Assembly (NCBI GenBank): GCA_039583875.1
Contig: CM077163.1
Coordinates: forward strand, 236,398,646 to 236,462,645
DNA length: 64,000 bases
DNA from: Platanthera guangdongensis
Taxonomy: Eukaryota; Streptophyta; Magnoliopsida; Asparagales; Orchidaceae
Direction of reading: 5' to 3'
Part shown: positions 11,222-21,836 of the stretch, one piece after another
How positions within the stretch are numbered: position 1 is the first letter of the stretch
How the letters are laid out: each line of letters begins with the position of its first letter
Translations under genes and position numbers: made by a program
Notes under the pieces: model-generated
The model's database searches: none
What the model saw: only the letters and a program-made list of their open reading frames with translations
What the model was told of the DNA's origin: nothing

Positions 11222-12010
11222 TCTTTCGGCATAATTTGGATAATCTGGTACGTATGCATGCCTTAGGGAGGTGCGCGAGCAGCTCCGACCTTATACCCGA
11301 TTGCATGGATTTTAATGAACGACGCAAATTTATTTGGTCTGTAATACTGTTGCCTTTTGATACGGCCGTATTCGAGGAATACGCTTGTATTTTGCATGGA
11401 TTGATGTGCACCGTTAATTAATGGCTACATCATCAACTCCTACGGCTGGATCTTCGCGCACACCTTAAAAAATTAAGTGTGTGTACGTACCAGAAATGGA
11501 TCCTAATTTTGCTTCCTTAAATTTTGCTTGTTGAGCAAGGTTTATCCATCATGCAAAAGTTGCCATTTGATAACTCCCTTCATTCAGCCTATGTTTTGCA
11601 AGTTGTCATCCACGTGTCTCTTATCATCTTCCTCGTATAAGCCTACAGCTTCTTCATCAAGAAAGTCATGCAGACCAGCTTCCTCTTGACGCCCAGCTTC
11701 AGCCATTGTTGCCGACCTTTCGGCCGGGTTGCTTTGTCCTTTTCAGAATTCCCTTAAAACCTTGGCTCCGTTTGGCGGGGCTCATGATTTCCGCGGAAAT
11801 CAACCCCACCCCCGCCACTGCCGCTGCTGCCAAACGGACCCCTTGAGCTGCTGCATCCCTGAGAGGTGATGTGCGTCTCGGAACAAGCCCAGAAGCTCTA
11901 AAAGTCGTGACTTGGGCCTTCATCTCTCGCAGCTGCAACAAAGAGCAAAAACGGAGAATAATGGGGGTGGAAACGGAGACCTTCGAAGGCCGGGGGTGGA
12001 GATGGCCTGC
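11222..12010. other. Unassigned spacer with a tiny inverted-repeat insert
   Basis: No supported gene. At 11764-11841 GGCTCCGTTTGGC and GCCAAACGGACCC (one mismatch as inverted repeats) bound 78 bp, the look of a very short MITE or decayed Tourist-type element. No convincing target duplication. Confidence 0.35.
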
Positions 12011-12064
12011 GTAAATCTCAGATTTACGGCCTTCTTTTAACAATTATAAATCTCAGATTTACGC
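12011..12064. repeat. Two copies of a short palindrome
   Basis: CGTAAATCTCAGATTTACG is a 19-bp palindrome with a single central base. A second near-copy, ATAAATCTCAGATTTACG, begins about 35 bp later. They lie just upstream of the larger palindrome arrays. Confidence 0.75.
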
Positions 12065-12421
12065 CATTCTTGAATGATCACCTCACAAACATCTTCTGTT
12101 TGAACATAAAAGTGGATGAAGTTTCTAATGTGTCGTTAACAAATGACATCTCATGACCGCGCGCTGCGTCGACGTCACGCCCGCACGCCGCCGGCAGCCC
12201 TCGCCGCCTCCGGAGGCGAGTCCCGACCCCCCTCCCCCCTCATCGCCGGCCACGGCCGCCGTTTTCTGGCACCATGCCCGGGCCACCCAAACTACCCAGG
12301 GGGAAGGGGGACTTCCGTCATTTAGTTAATTTTGGTGATTGACGTGACTGAAACAAAGCGACGTCATTCGACGGCACAAATCACTACCTGACATAAATAC
12401 TGACGCAACCATCCAGAAAAC

Positions 12422-12429
12422 TATAAATA
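12422..12429 (+). promoter_or_regulatory. TATA-box-like site upstream of the palindrome arrays
   Basis: TATAAATA followed by GACTCACAAACC, about 370 bp before the first GTTGAGT palindrome. If functional it would transcribe both hairpin arrays to the right. A GGTATCACC motif at about 12717-12725 faintly resembles a retrotransposon primer site, so this may instead be an LTR promoter. Inference only. Confidence 0.35.
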
Positions 12430-12790
12430 GACTCACAAACCTTCATTTTAAGCCAAACAACTCCATAGGCAATAAAAAGCGCTGAGGTTTTCCGGCGAGA
12501 TCGTGGACTTACGTCGATTCTCCGCTCAGAAATTCGCTCCACTCTTCTCCTTGTGCTATGAATACCTCACGCCTGAAGTGACGTCAACCGACTCCGCGAG
12601 AGCGCTCTCATCTATGCTTCGCATTAATGAGGGCACAATCTGCTGAAGCCCCGTGGACTTAGAAGATTTTGTTGGGAATATTACACTTTAATGTTCCCTG
12701 AATTTTGATTTGAAGAGGTATCACCATCAATACTAAGAGCATAATTGTATTTGATATATGTTCCAGTTCAATGTGTGCAAGATGTTCACA

Positions 12791-13734
12791 GTCGTTGAGT
12801 AAAACAAGTTCACTCAACGCCAGATGTCAAGGAAGGGTGTTGGATAGACAAAAAATTGTTTTAATTCAAAGACGTTGAGTGAAGTCAGTTCACTCAACGC
12901 TAGATGCTAAAAAGCGCTGAGTAAAGCATTGATAGTCAAAGCCCAACAATTTGCAAAACAGATTTGCGGCTAAGTCCACAGACATTGAGTGAAGGCAGTT
13001 CACTCAACGTCATATAACAAAAGGCGTCGAGTAAAGATCAGTCCGTCAAAGCTTCAGCATTGGCAAGGAAGAAATTCGACTAAGTCCTGAATCGTTGAGT
13101 GAAGACATCTCATTCAACGCCTGAAGAAAGAAGCGTTGAGTCAAGCTCAAACAGCCAAAGCAGTTGAAGATATATCAAGAATTCTGGCTAAGTTCAGAAG
13201 CGTTGAGTGAGGACAGCTCACTCAACGCTCAAAGAAGAAAGCGTCGATAGGACAGTGTTCAGTCAATTCTTAAGAAGAGATAGACAGAAAAATCTGTCTA
13301 AGACCAGATGCGTTGAGTAAGGATAGTTCACTCAACGCAAGCTCATCAAGAAGATTGACTAAGTACATAAGCTTTGAGTGAAGCCAGTCCACTCAACACC
13401 TCATCAAAAAGATAGGCAAAGACAGAAGCGTTGAGTGATGAAGGCTCACTCAACGCATTCATAAAGAGAGAAGCACTTAAGTACAGAAGCGTTGAGTGAA
13501 GGGAGTTCACTCAACGCCTCAACAAGTTGGCAGAGATTCAGAGAAGCAGCTAAGTCCAAAAGTGTTGAGTGATGAAGGTTCACTCAACGCACTCAACGCC
13601 TATCAGCGCAGAAGTAATTGATTAAGTCCAAATACGTTGAGTGATGAAGGTTTACTCAACACACATAATGCCTAGAAGTGCAGATTATCTGACTAATGAT
13701 TTTTGCATTGAGTGAAGGATATTCACTCAACAAC
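12791..13734 (+). repeat. Array of about twelve GTTGAGTGAA...TTCACTCAAC palindromes
   Basis: Each full unit is an inverted repeat with arms of up to 12 bp, GCGTTGAGTGAA and TTCACTCAACGC, around a 5-6 base centre. Full units start at about 12791, 12871, 12981, 13091, 13200, 13309, 13370, 13428, 13488, 13561, 13633 and 13705. In the first half a degenerate half-unit (GCGTCGAGTAAAG...GTCAAAGC) sits between full units at 12914, 13023, 13133 and 13241, making a two-part higher-order repeat of about 110 bp. The second half has only full units, 58-73 bp apart. A CTAAGTCC motif precedes most units. No open reading frame spans the array. Its function is unknown. Confidence 0.92.
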
Positions 13735-13740
13735 TCAACG

Positions 13741-14520
13741 TCTGGGATGAAACTGAGAATTGATTAAGTCCACAAATGCTGACGTCAGCATGAGTTAACA
13801 AGATTCAAAATTGTTGTGGGAAGTCTACAACACGCGACAAACGGCGCCTAGGTCTACTGTATGACTTTTACTAATGAAGCTAAGTTGCAGTTGTCAACTA
13901 TTGCGGGTCACACTGCTCTAAGAGCCGTTGGATGGTGGAAGATAAAAGGAATAAGATCGGTGGAAGCAAATCAACTTTTAAAGATTTGACTTTTTGTAAA
14001 GAAGCGGAACTTCATCTTCTTCCTCTCGCCATTGTTGCAGACAATGAAGTAGAAGTTCAAACTGCAGATCTAAAAGTTCAAGCAGTTAGCTGTTACGATT
14101 TTCACCTGCAACAACAAGTTCAGAGAAATCTCTGAGGAAGAAGAAGAGGCCAAGGCTAACCCTAGCTACAGCAAGATAGTTGTTGTGATCAATACCTTCA
14201 ACAGCAAGTTCAGAGAAAATCTCTGAGTAAGTAGAAGCAGCAAGGCAAGCCCTAGCTGCAGCATCTTCACAACCCTAACAGATCATCCTTGAAGAATACT
14301 TTCTGGAGCTGTGAAAAAAAAGATAGGACTGAGTTTCATTCTCAGTTCAGTAAGAAACAATTAACTGCAGGATACTTCTCAGCATAAGTCAAGTCAACCT
14401 GAAGATCAGTTTCTTATTGATGTGAAGAAGGTAGGGTTCAGTTTATCTCAGCTCAGGAAGAAGAAGTCTCAGAGAATATTTCTCTGAAGTCAAATCATCA
14501 TCAACAACCTCTTTACTTTC
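13741..14520 (+). other. Non-coding stretch with dispersed hairpins
   Basis: No supported gene. A 67-codon open frame at 13932-14135 has no recognisable similarity. Short inverted repeats recur: TCAGAGAAATCTCTGAG near 14116, TCAGAGAAAATCTCTGAG near 14211, ACTGAGTTTCATTCTCAGT near 14329 and CAGAGAATATTTCTCTG near 14470. The block around CAGCAAGTTCAGAGAAA is present twice (about 14105 and 14200). Confidence 0.6.
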
Positions 14521-14521
14521 C

Positions 14522-14945
14522 GTAGGATCCTTTGGATCTGAGTTGTAGGCCTATTTTATAAAGGCTGAGGTATGATCCGGTTGTAGATCTGAGGTAGGGC
14601 ATATGTGCATGAGGTAACATCTAGAGCAGATCTGAGGTAGGAGAGTCATTCTCTATGAGCTGCAGGGTCTTTGTGCTTGAGTGGTAGGATCCTTCTGTGG
14701 ATCTGAGGTATAGTAGGGCCTTTGTGTTTGAGCTGTAGGAGAGTCATTCTCTCTGAGTGGTAGGACTATCCTCCTAGCCCGAGCAGTAGGACTATTAATT
14801 TAGTCTGAGGTAGGTGATCTTTGGATCACTGAGTTGTAGGAGCAAGCTTGCTCTAAGGTAGGGCTTTGTGCCCGAACTGTAGGTCTTGGAGGAGAGTGAG
14901 AGATCCAGCGGGATCTGTGTTGTAAGCTCTTAGGAGCCGAGATTT
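14522..14945 (+). repeat. Array of about seventeen short hairpins with covarying stems
   Basis: Units of about 22-26 bp follow the pattern GTAGG, stem, short loop, complementary stem, TGAG. The joining motif is constant (TGAGNNGTAGG) but the stem changes from unit to unit while staying self-complementary: GATCC/GGATC, GCCT/AGGC, ATCT/AGAT, AGAG/CTCT, GACTA/TAGTC, GTGATC/GATCAC, GAGCAAG/CTTGCTC, GGGC/GCCC and GCTC/GAGC. Two or three units (near 14667 and 14715) pair only weakly. There is no open frame. I do not recognise the family. Confidence 0.85.
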
Positions 14946-15176
14946 GGAGAAGTACCTTGTCGAGATTTGAAGATTTATTCCAAGGAGAGTATTTTTGTTT
15001 GTGAATGCTACGAAATAAAATTTTACAAAGAACACTATTGTAATTTTAAAAGTAAGAAGGGTGCAACCTGTAATTATTCAAACTTCTAAGAATATTTTGG
15101 TAATTATTTATCCATAATAGGATATTGAAAGTATTTTATTTTTCTCCATCATAGACTAATTGTGATGTGTATTTTC

Positions 15177-16246
15177 TAGAGCTGCTACCTAAAACCAAAA
15201 ACCGCAAACCGAATCGGAACTGAACTGGAACCGCAAATAATCAGACCGAACCGTTCGCAAATTATTCGGGTTCCGGTTTGAATTTTGGAATCGTGAACAA
15301 CATTGGTCCTGGTGGAGTTCTTACATTTTATTATTCGAATCAGAACCAGAACAGCGACATACAAGCCTCAAGCGATTTCAAGATTTTTAGACCCGATCCG
15401 AACCGGACCGAAGTAGAACCGAACCGTAACCGGTTTATTATTATTATTATTTTATAATTTATCTATAATATTTATACTTGCTATCACGAGTGAAACTGAT
15501 GCAGTTTGAATCCAAACCGCAACCGCACTAAAGGGGGTCGATTTTGGATCGAACAAAATTTCATTGTATAAAAACCGTGTGGTATGGTTTGACATTGGTT
15601 GACTTTAGAGTTAATTTTTGCGGTGCACTTTTGATTTTTTATACATTTATATAATATATTTTCAATTTTACTTACATATTTTTTTGGAATATTTTATTTA
15701 GAAAATATAGAAGATATACAACTACTATTTATTAGTAATCATGAAAGACAACTAATTGTAGCCGGTTGTTATGGTTGAGCATGTCGACGAGACATGTGCA
15801 AACCAATTAGAAGTCGTGGCAAGTCTACACGCGTAGGAAGACGATTGATACAATCCCACCGATCATGGAAAAGACTGTCGAGAAGTGCGCAACATAATTA
15901 TTTTTATTTCAATGTTGTTTTGAATTTTACTATTTGCAGCCCGCTTTTATTTCATTCTGCCAAGTTTGATTTTAATTTTAGGTGAAACTGATTGGAACCA
16001 GACCAAACCGCATGGAACCAGACCAAACCGTTAGTGACCAATTTGGTTTTGATTCTTGTTTAACTGTAACCGGAACCGTTGACACGACAATTCCAAAAAT
16101 TAAGCTAGAACTGGAACCAGAACCGGAACCGGTCAAACGACTCAAACCAAAGAAGGTTTTGGTTCTAATTTGAAGAATCGTTAACTTAGTGGTTCGATTC
16201 ATGATTTTAGTAGAACCAAAACCGAATCGGAACCGTGACAACTCTT
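15177..16246. mobile_element. Non-autonomous hAT-like element rich in AACCG repeats
   Basis: The element is flanked by a perfect 8-bp duplication, GTATTTTC at 15169-15176 and 16247-16254, the size typical of hAT transposons. Ends are TAGAGCTGCTAC and GTGACAACTCTT, an imperfect terminal inverted repeat. Both subterminal regions carry many copies of ACCGGAACCG/AACCGAATCGG in opposite orientation (15200-15435 and 16000-16235), the kind of motif array bound by hAT transposases. No transposase is encoded. The centre is AT-rich. Confidence 0.8.
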
Positions 16247-16464
16247 GTATTTTCTTTGTAAGATTGAATATGAGGCTGACCTGATTTAGCTAGCTGCAAG
16301 ATGCGACAAGGAAAGCTAAGACTCCACATATATATTGAAGCTTGAGTTTGGGTTCAACGTCTTGTCCGTTGCAACTGCTTGAGAGTTGAGATAGCGCACC
16401 ACATGATAATACTTCTTGGGCGTCGTTTGGGGGGACTTATTTTCACCGGTCAAGCAGTTACAAC

Positions 16465-16627
16465 TGTTAGGATATTTGGTTATATGTCCGCGCGTGTCAG
16501 GATCGACTCGGAACGACCCTTTGGGTTTCGTGTCATTAGATTGTATCGGCTCTACGCTGGAGATACTATATAAGTTCATTCCACACTTGATGAGCCTTAG
16601 TGGACTATCTTGAGTGGAGCCTCAACA
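16465..16627 (+). repeat. 5' LTR of copia B
   Basis: TGTTAGGATA...CCTCAACA, 163 bp, with a TATA-like ACTATATAAG near 16564 and the motif CATTCCACACTTGAT at about 16578. The next bases are TTCTCAAGA rather than the tRNA-Met site TGGTATCAGAGC. Copies C and D show the same departure. Confidence 0.93.
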
Positions 16628-17630
16628 TTCTCAAGATAATTTCTAGGGTTTTCCGCTCTCGGTTTTCTCTTCCGTCTCCGCCACTCTCGTCCTAGTTCGC
16701 TATTTTCTAGAGTAGATCGGGAGGAGATTCGGCCTGGAGGGTTTTCGCCGCTCTCCCGATCGCGTGCCTTTCTCTGCGAACGCTGCTTTTTCCGCCTTTC
16801 TCCGCGAATCGCGTGACTATCTTGCGCCACCGGCCGCTCTACCGTCGCCCCAAGCAGTGCTCCGCTCCCATTGCCATCAAGGATCGCGAATCCAGATTTG
16901 TTTTTGTGATCCTCTGCCTGCGATCACGAAGAATAAAGGGCTACAAATTCAGATCTGTAGATCTATGTCTGTATATCGCCGCCTATAGTTGAGTTTGAGG
17001 TGTTTGCCGACTGTTCTCGTCGCTGGAATCTGGATTGCAACACTCAGATCTGAGACGGGAAGGAGACCTTCAATGCCATCTGTCTCCTAATAAATTTTTT
17101 TCTTCTGATCTGGTGTGATCTTGCCCAGATCTGGTGGGTTCTCTTCCCGATCTGGCAAACTTTGTTGTGATAGCTATTTGCCGCTGCTGTAGGTGTTAGG
17201 ACAGCCGGAATATCAGAGGGCTTTGTTGCTTGCCCTTCGCGACAAATTTTTTCTTAGCCACAGCTAGAATTAATCGGAGTTTTTTGCCATTTTGCGATCT
17301 TGATCCAGTGACAAATATATATATATATAAAGGGAGGAAGATCTGGATCAAAACCTTCTTCTGAAATCTTTGTTGCCTGAGTGCTAGATCTCAGAGTTTA
17401 TCACAAACATATATAACAGAGAGCCATCTAAAGGAGCTCTCGTAGTCTTTGTGTCGCTTGGAGAAGGTGTGCTTCTCAGGAGTTTATTCCATTCTTGCCC
17501 TTGGCGACTGCATTCAACCAGAGAGGAGGTGTAAATATTTCTTAGATTGGATCCGAAGATTTTCTGACATCTTCACACGGCTTAGGTGAATCCATTCTAG
17601 AATTTTTTATCTCTGTTTAAATCTAGAAAT

Positions 17631-18300
17631 ATGTCGAAAAAAGCGCGTTCGACACCGTAAAACTGCAATCGTTCGACGCCTCCGACTTTCTTAGATGAAA
17701 AATTCAAGTCCAACTAGGAATGAAGGAATGTGAGATTTTCTATACTGTTCAGAACGATTTTGCTTCTACCGCCGAGGACGTGGACGAGTATCAGTGGAAC
17801 AAGAATGAAGATTTCTGCAGGGATTACCTGTAGAATTCTCTGAATTCCCGGCTCACGTTGACCTACCATGCTTACAAATCTGCAAAGTAGATATGAGATC
17901 GCCTGAACGCGCATTTTTAGAAGCAGGAAGGATTGTCAAAGTCGCTCATTGGAGAGAAATTCTTCAACTTCAGATTCAAAGCGAATGTTTCAATCACTTC
18001 TCAACTCTTGGAGCTTGTCAACATTTGTCAGAAGCTGGATGATGATCATTCGAAGATGGACAACAACCTCTTTGTGTACATGATTCTGAGAAATTGCCTC
18101 CTGAGTGGCTTTTCTTCAAGACCAAGATGCACAGACTAAAAGAGAAGATCAGTTTGGATGAATGCAAAAAGGTTCATCCATATTGAGGACCAAAACATCG
18201 CTGTGAAAAGCTTGGAGTAGGTTACGCAGTCCTCACAGGCTGTCAACTTCGTTTCACGTCCTAGTAAGCCTTCTCGGAAGCCTCGACACCTAAGGGTGAT
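17631..18300 (+). pseudogene. gag remnant of copia B
   Basis: The remnant begins near the ATG at 17631. It shows the UBN2-type gag pattern: KECEIFYTVQNDF, WNKNEDFCRDYL, SLIGEKFFNFRFKANVSITSQ and LPPEW-like sequence. This is homologous to the gag of element D at 50.8-51.3 kb (EDEDFCRDYLL, LVDKFHSFSFDEE). At least six stops (for example TAG at 17833 and 17888) and frame changes interrupt it. Gag forms the capsid of the cytoplasmic particle. This copy cannot make it. Confidence 0.8.
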
Positions 18301-18312
18301 ACCCCAACACCG

Positions 18313-19095
18313 TTGGCGGTCAAAAAGCCTTCTCCCAAAAGGAAGAAGGGAAAGTGCCACAACTGCGGCAAATGGGGTCACTGGGCCGCTGCATGCAGGG
18401 GTCCGAAGAAACAAAAGGAGGAAGCCCCACAAAATGTGGCGAACATGGTGGTCGACAACTCTGATCTCAAGTCCTTCATGGCTATGATTGAGAGTAGTCA
18501 CCACAGTGCATCGTCAGAGTGGTGGCTGGACAGTTGTGCTACCTATCACGTCACAAATGACAGGGGTCTTCTTTCAAAGGTCACAACAGTCAAAGATAGA
18601 GTTGAAAACTGCAATGGAGGAGCGATAGATGTTACTCATGTTGAGACTGCAGAGCTAGTGCACTATTCAGGTAAAACATTAACTTTACAACATGTTAAAG
18701 TAGTTCAAAATTTAACTAAAAAATTGATTTCTATAAGTTTGTTTGATAAAGCTGGAATGTCTTTCACAACCATGAGCGATAGAATGACATTAACTGTTAA
18801 TTCTCACTACTTTGGTTGCGCTTACCTGATCAATGGTATGTATAGACTTAGCCTAGATAACGAGTGCATAAATCAAGTGAGTTCAACTCTGATTGATCCG
18901 AAGTTATTACACAATAGACTTGGATATTGTCATGTTTACCTATTGAAATCGAAAGATGAGATATTCGAGACCTTTAAGATCTTCAAATCTTGGGTAAAAA
19001 ATCAATTAAATATAAAGATTAAGAGACTTAGAAGTGATCGAGGAGGAGAGTACACTGCAACTGTGTTTAAGGACTTTATGCCTTTGAGGGTATAA
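18313..19095 (+). pseudogene. gag zinc knuckle, protease and deleted integrase of copia B
   Basis: An open frame of 260 codons. A CCHC zinc knuckle (CHNCGKWGHWAAAC) lies near residues 15-28 and binds element RNA. The aspartic protease follows, but its active site reads WWLDSCATYHV, with Gly of DSG replaced by Cys at 18535-18537. The GAG-pre-integrase motif LLHNRLGY then runs straight into the second half of the integrase core (CHVYLLKSKDE, RSDRGGEY). An in-frame deletion has therefore removed the integrase zinc finger and the first catalytic aspartate. The frame ends at TAA 19093-19095. Open length is fortuitous: the fused product would lack integration activity. Confidence 0.85.
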
Positions 19096-21235
19096 TCCTA
19101 GAAACCACAGCTCCTTACTCACCCCAGTCGAATGGTGTTGCTGAGCGTAAGAATAAGACTTTAACAGAAATGTTGAATTCTATGCTCCTCACAGCTGACA
19201 TACACAATTGTTTTTGGGGGAAGCAGTTCTAAGTGCAAATCATATTCTAAATAGAGTGCCTCACTCAAAGCTCAACTCTACTCCGTATGAGTTATGACAT
19301 GGTCATCCTTGTAGATATGACACTCTTAAGACTTGAGATTGTATCGCTTATGTAAGAATACAAGACCTTAAGAGACCTAAGGTGGGACCTAGAACAACGA
19401 CCTGCATTTATCTAAGTAGTGCAGAAGATAGTGCAGCTGACAGGTTTTTGAATCTATCCACTAATACAGTGATAGAATCTAGAGATGATATTTTCTTTGA
19501 ACATAAATTTATCAAAGATCATGACTTGATTGTCTCCGGGTCTATTGATATGATTTCAGAATCTACTATAGAACCTGAAGGTGGCCCCTTTGACACTGCT
19601 CCCTAACCTCTAGAGGTGGAATTTGTTCCTCTTAGAATATCTACAAGGGATAGAATCCCTAAGATCTTTGGTGAGAATTTTCCACCTACCACTTAGAGGA
19701 TGATCCATTCTCCTATCAGGAAGCAATGCGATCTAGAGATGCATTAATGTGGACAGAAGTCATCGATGATGAGTTGAACTCGCTGCTACAAAACAACACT
19801 TGACATCTAGTTGACCCGCCGAAAGGAGCTAAATTCTTAGGATGCAAGTGGGTACTGAAGAAGAAATTGCATAGTGATGGGTCTATAGCCAGATATAAAG
19901 CACATCTAGTAGCTAAGGGTTATAAACAATATGGGGAACTGAATATTTTGACGTTTATTCACCTGTAGGTCACCTATCCACTATAAGGATTCTTCTTGCC
20001 ATAGTTTCTATCGAGACCTCTATAGCTCATCAGATGGATGTAAAGACAACCTTCTTAAATGGAGAGCTTGATGAAGAGATCTATATGGCTCAACCTGAAG
20101 GTTATGTACATAAGGATCTAAGAGACAAAGTGTGCAAGCTCGATAAATCGATTTATGAGCTTAAACAAGCACCTAAGATGTGACACATCAAATTTGATCA
20201 AGTGGTAAAGAGCATTGGATTTAAGTCCAGTCTTTCAGACTAGTGCCTCTACTACCGCTCGATGTCAAATCAAACAGTCATCATATGCCTATACGTGGAT
20301 GACATGTTGATTCTGGGGTCAGATCTTGCCGCAGTGAGAGATACTAAATCCGCTCTCGCGAAAGAATTTGACATGAAGGACCTTGGTCCCGTAGATACCC
20401 TATTAGGTATGAAAGTTAGAGTAGACAAGAGACGTGTCACTCTAAGTCAAGCTTATTATATTGAGCAGATTCTCACTACCTGGGGTTATAAAGACCGTAG
20501 GCCTGTTAAAACTCTAGTCGATCCAAATGTCAAGTTGAGTCCGAATGAAGGGACCGGCGTTGATCAAATAAAGTACTCAAAGATCATTGGTAATCTCATG
20601 TATCCATAAGTTGTACAAGACCAGACATTGCCTTCTCTATTGGCATGCTGAGTCGCTTTACTAGTTGTTTAGGCAAAGAGCATTGAGATGCCTTAGATCG
20701 GCTGATGAAGTACCTGAAAGGTACTAAAGATCACACTTTGTGCTACACTAGTTACCCTCCTACGTTGGAAGGATACTATGATGCCTCTTGGTGTTCAGAA
20801 GTTGGGAACATCAAGTCCACCAGTGGATTTATTTTCACTTTGGGCGGTGCTGCAGCCACTTAGAAATACAAAAGACAGACTTGTATAGCTTTGTTGTCAA
20901 TGAAAGCCAAGTTGTTTGTCTTAGCCTCAGCTGGTGAAGAGACAGATTAGATCAGAAATTTGATTCTAGATATTCCCTTATCTAGACTTCAAGTCAATTC
21001 TTTGAGCATGTATTGTGATAATCATGCAGCAGTTTAAGTCGTGAAGAATGTCATTTTTAATACTAAGAGGCGACATGTATGACTGAGACACGCTCTATTT
21101 AATTATCTGAAAGAACAATGCGTTATCACTTTGATCGATGTGTGATCGAAGGATAATCTGGCTGTTCCACTAATGAAAGGAATGCCTAAAGACCGATCAA
21201 TCAAAATAGTGGGGGAAATGAGACTCAAGGCGATT
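19096..21235 (+). pseudogene. Integrase C-terminus, reverse transcriptase and RNase H of copia B
   Basis: Successive frames encode SPQSNGVAERKN (integrase, about 19120), an integrase C-terminal stretch with CIYLSSAEDSAADRF and IESRDDIFFE, then the RT. The YVDDMLILGSD box at about 20292-20324 is intact, followed by LSQAYYIEQIL. RNase H runs from RPDIAFSI to SWCSEVGNIKSTSG and YCDNHAAV. The reading is interrupted repeatedly. At many sites a conserved tryptophan codon is TGA or TAG (near 19294, 19334, 19801, 20180, 20684, 20862 and 20948), consistent with C-to-T decay of methylated cytosines. Confidence 0.87.
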
Positions 21236-21736
21236 TAAGTTCATCCTTAGTTTAAGGTTAGACGATTTAGTTCAGTCTTAGTTCAAATGTTTTGATTTTT
21301 CCACTTTCCTTTGTCAAAGCAAGCGTGTTGTGCTTCGCTGATGTTCCGAGTTGCTGAGTACGAATCTGGTGAGTTGTTTCATTCCACATTTGATGTTAAC
21401 AATTTTTATTGGGTTCGTCTTCCTTATCTAGGAGGAGAGTGTTATTCCACATTTGATAACACAATCTGATTAGATTTGACTCTTCTTCTGTTTATTGGTT
21501 TCATTCCACATTTGATGAGTTCCAATTGACTTTAGAAGAACAGTAACCGTGACATTCCACATAGAAACACAAATACAACTGCGGTGTCCAGAAGTCCATT
21601 ATATCGTTTATTTGAAAACAGATAATGGATTCAGAGGTAGAACCTAAATACTCTACACATGCTTCCTCATACTCTACTACGTTCATGTAAGTAGAACTAA
21701 ATACTTGTACATTTTCCAAAGTTGAATTCATTCTGA

Positions 21737-21836
21737 ATGAACTTCTTTGTTGGAAATTATAGGAGCTGCTGCTGATGGAGGAGCACTTGCCGGTTGAGAT
21801 CCAGAGGAGGATGACCTGCTGGACGTTGACTTTTAG
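21737..21836 (+). pseudogene. Broken copy of the conserved post-pol micro-ORF (copia B)
   Basis: ATGAACTTCTTTG starts a short frame that, after a one-base insertion relative to copy C, reads AAADGGALAG, a TGA where C has a Trp codon, then DPEEDDLLDVDF and TAG. The homologues at 25977-26075 (element C) and 46922-47002 (element D) are open. It lies between RNase H and the polypurine tract. Function unknown. Confidence 0.6.

Noticed and set aside
12791..13734. CRISPR-like array
   Set aside because: Units are palindromes with irregular, non-unique spacers, in a plant genome, with no cas genes.
13932..14135. 67-codon open frame between the hairpin arrays as a gene
   Set aside because: No recognisable domain, ordinary length for chance and overlaps hairpin-rich non-coding sequence.
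18313..19095. Intact gag-protease-integrase gene of copia B
   Set aside because: Although open for 260 codons it has a DSG-to-DSC active-site change and an internal deletion of the first half of integrase.
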